Assembly: GCA_013812995.1 (NCBI GenBank)
Contig: JACCSL010000820.1
Location: 1-8,092 of the forward strand
Direction of reading: 5' to 3'
From: Ardenticatenales bacterium
GTDB taxonomy: Bacteria > Chloroflexota > Anaerolineae > Ardenticatenales > Ardenticatenaceae
DNA: 8,092 nt
This document shows, one piece after another, positions 5,753-8,092 of this stretch. The notes below the pieces were generated by a model. That model was not told the origin of the DNA. It saw only the letters and a program-made list of their open reading frames with translations, and searched no databases. The translations under genes were made by a program, and so were the position numbers. The first letter of the stretch is position 1. Every line of letters starts with the position of its first letter.

Positions 5753-6352
5753 TCATTCATCATCCTGGGCTTGTTGAGACACCCTTTCCCTGCGCTCGCC
5801 TACCTCTATCACTTCCCACGCCCCATTCGTTGGCAGGAGAGACCATACCGCGCTCGGCGCGTGGTTCTGATAGTATATTTTGAGTAGGGCTACAGGGAGT
5901 TTGTGGGTGAACACCGCCATTGTGCCTCTCGGATAGCGCGCGGTCATGTCGGCCACTGCCTCAAGCAACCTGGCGCGCACTTGTGCCAGCCTTTCGCCAC
6001 CCGGTGGGCTGCACGCCCAGGGCTGCTGCTGCCAGTAGGCCAGCGCCTCCGGCCACTGGGCGCGAATCTGCTCGCTCAGGATACCCTGCCACTCGCCCTG
6101 GTGAATCTCCCGCAGCCGCGCGTCGAGTTGGAGGGGCAGGCCCGCTTGTTCGACCAGGGGTTGTGCCGTCTCGCGAGCGCGGGCCAGGTCGCTGCTATAG
6201 ATGGCATCGAACCCAAGCGGGGCCAACTGCGCTGCCGTGGCACGGGCCTGGGCGCGACCGCGTGCATTCAACGGGGGGTCAAGCTGCCCCTGATAGCGCC
6301 CCAGCACATTCCACTCGGTCTCTCCGTGGCGTATCAGATAGAGGGTCGTCAT
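5753..6352 (-). CDS. gpgP: Histidine phosphatase, probable glucosyl-3-phosphoglycerate phosphatase (GpgP)
   Basis: This is a 199-residue, soluble protein of the phosphoglycerate-mutase-like superfamily. LIRHGETEWN carries Arg8 and the phospho-accepting His9. SSDLARARETA gives Arg58, REIHQGEWQG gives the acid Glu82, and VFTHK gives the second His150. The usual SHG around that histidine is THK here. The gene overlaps the stop of the gpgS gene as ATGA, with a GGGGA ribosome site inside gpgS, so the two should be made together. GpgP enzymes of this fold, as in mycobacteria, remove the phosphate from glucosyl-3-phosphoglycerate to give glucosylglycerate, a compatible solute. The superfamily is certain; the substrate rests on the gene pair. 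Alternatives are a general phosphatase or an alpha-ribazole phosphatase. Confidence 0.85.
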   Translation of the reverse strand: MTTLYLIRHGETEWNVLGRYQGQLDPPLNARGRAQARATAAQLAPLGFDAIYSSDLARARETAQPLVEQAGLPLQLDARLREIHQGEWQGILSEQIRAQWPEALAYWQQQPWACSPPGGERLAQVRARLLEAVADMTARYPRGTMAVFTHKLPVALLKIYYQNHAPSAVWSLLPTNGAWEVIEVGERRERVSQQAQDDE

Positions 6353-8092
6353 GCGTTCCCCGCTTCAGGAAGGTCGTGCTGCGCCCGATACTCTGGGAGG
6401 GTCACGATAGGGGGTCGCTTCTGGTCGGAGATCGCCTGCTCCTGGAGGCTGAAATGCTGCGGCTCATAGCGGATGATCTTCATGGTGCGATTTATCTCGT
6501 TCAGGAGCATTACCTCTTGCCGCTCCTCCAGGTGGTTGATCATCACCTGAATGATGGCAAAGGCCATGCGGCTGAGTGCCCCCAGCGGCTGATTATGATG
6601 GACCCGGCGACGCAGGTCTACTTGGGCGATGCCGGTGATGCCATGCTGCTCTACTAGGTCCAGCAAGAGCCCCATCTCTACTCCGTAGCCCGTATAGAAG
6701 GGCAGACGCTCCAGCGCCGTGCGCCGCCCCGCGTACTCGCCCGCGAGCGGCTGGACAACGCCCGAGAGCTCTGGGTAGAAGAGATTGATGAGAGGGCGAG
6801 CCACCAGCTCCGTCACCCGCCCGCCCCCCCCGGCCTGCAAGGTGTCGCCCACCTGAAGCGGGCGGCGATAGAAGCCCTTTACATAGTGGACCGTAGGCCG
6901 GTGCAGGAGCGGGCCAAGGAGGCCGTACACAAAGCGGGGGTGGATATTCACGATGTCCGTATCGACCCAGGCGATCAGATCCCCCTGAAGCACATGCAGG
7001 CTTTTCCAGAGGGCCTCGCCCTTGCCGCGAAAGGTGCCATGCTGGGGCAGGATGTCGCTGTGCTGGTAGACGGGCACGCCTAGCTCGCGTGCAATCTCGA
7101 CCGTGTAATCGGTGGAACCCGAGTCGATGAGCACGATCTCGTCCAGCAGCGGAAAGCGCTCCATGAGGCTCTCTTTAATGGTGCGGATCACCGTGCCAAC
7201 GGTTTTTTCCTCGTTTAGAGCGGGCAGGCCCAGGCTGATCGTCAGCCCCTGCGCCTCCTTGAGGGCCACCAGGCGGGCCAGATCGTCGAATTCCTCGCTG
7301 TGGAAGGTGTTTTCCGCAAACCATTTGTCCACGATCACGGAGGTGGGCGTCGCCGGGAGCGGCTCGTCCGTCGGCCAGTGGTGAAGGTTGTGCAGCGGCG
7401 CAGGGTGGTGACTCTTGACCACCACGATTGGCCCAAGCTGCGCCTCGTGTAGGTGGCGGACCCGTGCGCCGATAGTGCGTAGCTCGCTATCCCCTTCGGC
7501 CTCGGGCACATTCAGCACCACGAGATCATGTCGCCTGGCCTGAGCAAAGAGCGCCGATTCATCAGCACCCGCCTCCTTCAGGTCCTGCTCGATCCACGAG
7601 GTACCCTGACTGAGACGGACCATCTCCTGATAGATGCGTTGATCCGCAGCAGTGGGTACCTCGGGCGGCGCATGAAGCCGTGTGATCTGTGCATCGGAGC
7701 CCGTTGCCAGTGACAAGGCCACCTCCAGCGCCAGAGGAGCCTCCGGGCTGCTGTAGAGCGGCAGGAGGATGTGCTTGACCTGCGCTGGGACCCCGCTAAT
7801 GAGCAGCACATGGCAGCCGAGGTGGGTAAGGAGCTTGTCAATGCCTATCGAGAAGAAGGGACGTGCGCCTTCGGCTTGCCAGGGAAGCACCACGACATCG
7901 ACCTGTTCCTCGCGCACCAGCCGCGCCAGCGCCCGCCACGGTTCGTAATCCACGCGGATCCGGGGGCGCACCAGCAGCGGGGCATCCCCGGCTTCCGCTT
8001 TTAGGGCCGCCAGAACCCCACGCAAGTGCTGGGCGGCCTGGGTCGCGGTGCTGAGCGACTCGCCCTTGGCGACACGCACCAACCCGACCAGC
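6349..8092 (-). CDS. gpgS: USP-USP-GpgS fusion: glucosyl-3-phosphoglycerate synthase with N-terminal universal-stress domains (5' partial)
   Basis: The frame stays open to the right edge, so the start is outside the window; a TTG at 8082-8080 is unlikely to be it. Counting from that TTG, residues 1-98 are the rest of one USP domain (RVDYEPWRALARL, VDVVVLPW, GCHVLLISG). Residues 102-224 form a second USP domain (KHILLPLY to PIVVVKS). Residues about 249-577 are a full-length GpgS (GT81) unit: LGLPALNEEKTVG, EIVLIDSGSTD, FRGKGEALWKS, the DTD metal-binding motif at 374-376, GGGGRVTELVARP, PLAGEYAGRR and GYGVEMG. GpgS joins glucose from a nucleotide sugar to 3-phosphoglycerate. A related activity on GDP-mannose is possible. 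Overlap with gpgP supports a glucosylglycerate operon. About 40-50 residues of the first USP are probably missing. The fusion itself is unusual; known GpgS proteins are about 320 residues. Confidence 0.92.
   Translation of the reverse strand, partial: LVGLVRVAKGESLSTATQAAQHLRGVLAALKAEAGDAPLLVRPRIRVDYEPWRALARLVREEQVDVVVLPWQAEGARPFFSIGIDKLLTHLGCHVLLISGVPAQVKHILLPLYSSPEAPLALEVALSLATGSDAQITRLHAPPEVPTAADQRIYQEMVRLSQGTSWIEQDLKEAGADESALFAQARRHDLVVLNVPEAEGDSELRTIGARVRHLHEAQLGPIVVVKSHHPAPLHNLHHWPTDEPLPATPTSVIVDKWFAENTFHSEEFDDLARLVALKEAQGLTISLGLPALNEEKTVGTVIRTIKESLMERFPLLDEIVLIDSGSTDYTVEIARELGVPVYQHSDILPQHGTFRGKGEALWKSLHVLQGDLIAWVDTDIVNIHPRFVYGLLGPLLHRPTVHYVKGFYRRPLQVGDTLQAGGGGRVTELVARPLINLFYPELSGVVQPLAGEYAGRRTALERLPFYTGYGVEMGLLLDLVEQHGITGIAQVDLRRRVHHNQPLGALSRMAFAIIQVMINHLEERQEVMLLNEINRTMKIIRYEPQHFSLQEQAISDQKRPPIVTLPEYRAQHDLPEAGNA

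Noticed and set aside
5690..5887. Plus-strand open frame of 65 residues with a hydrophobic stretch
   Set aside because: It is antisense to the end of gpgP, without a ribosome site. The hydrophobic run comes from the complement of coding sequence.
5903..6657. Two overlapping plus-strand open frames of 188 and 245 residues
   Set aside because: Both lie antisense to gpgP and the end of gpgS, whose catalytic motifs are intact; the products are Arg/Pro/Ala-rich.

Overview
The window looks like GC-rich bacterial chromosome from a free-living organism. Every gene I can assign deals with ions, osmotic balance, the cell envelope or stress. Several clues are compatible with Chloroflexota of the Ktedonobacteria kind: universal-stress (USP) domains fused to other proteins, a glucosylglycerate operon, and remnants of a large ATPase/repeat-type regulator and of an OmpR-type response regulator. 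This placement is inference and low confidence. I see no rRNA, tRNA, CRISPR array, intact insertion sequence or phage gene.

Layout. At the left edge, on the minus strand, lies the N-terminal half of a CaCA-type Na+/Ca2+ exchanger, cut by the window. It diverges from uppP (690-1502, +), which has a strong sigma70-like promoter. Positions 1503-2264 contain no intact gene but hold two decayed regulator fragments: the C-terminal end of an ATPase/repeat-type regulator (+, with two compensating frameshifts) and the middle of an OmpR-family response regulator (-). Next comes a large gene (2271-4412, +) for a CPA2-type cation/proton antiporter with two C-terminal USP domains. It is followed by a GC-rich hairpin and about 300 bases without a supported gene, where other inverted repeats occur.

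The rest is on the minus strand. Read in the direction of transcription it starts with a USP-USP-GpgS fusion (glucosyl-3-phosphoglycerate synthase, 5' end outside the window). A histidine phosphatase that is very probably GpgP follows, overlapping by ATGA. After a gap of 79 bases comes a three-gene cassette: a small winged-helix protein, overlapping by ATGA with a three-helix DUF5985-like membrane protein, then a second such membrane protein 23 bases on.

How the genes may work together. The exchanger and antiporter would move Ca2+, Na+ or K+ against Na+ or H+. GpgS and GpgP would make the compatible solute glucosylglycerate. USP domains on both the antiporter and GpgS suggest that ion transport and osmolyte synthesis share a nucleotide- or stress-sensing input. 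The winged-helix/DUF5985 pair is the least understood part and the best candidate for an undescribed system.
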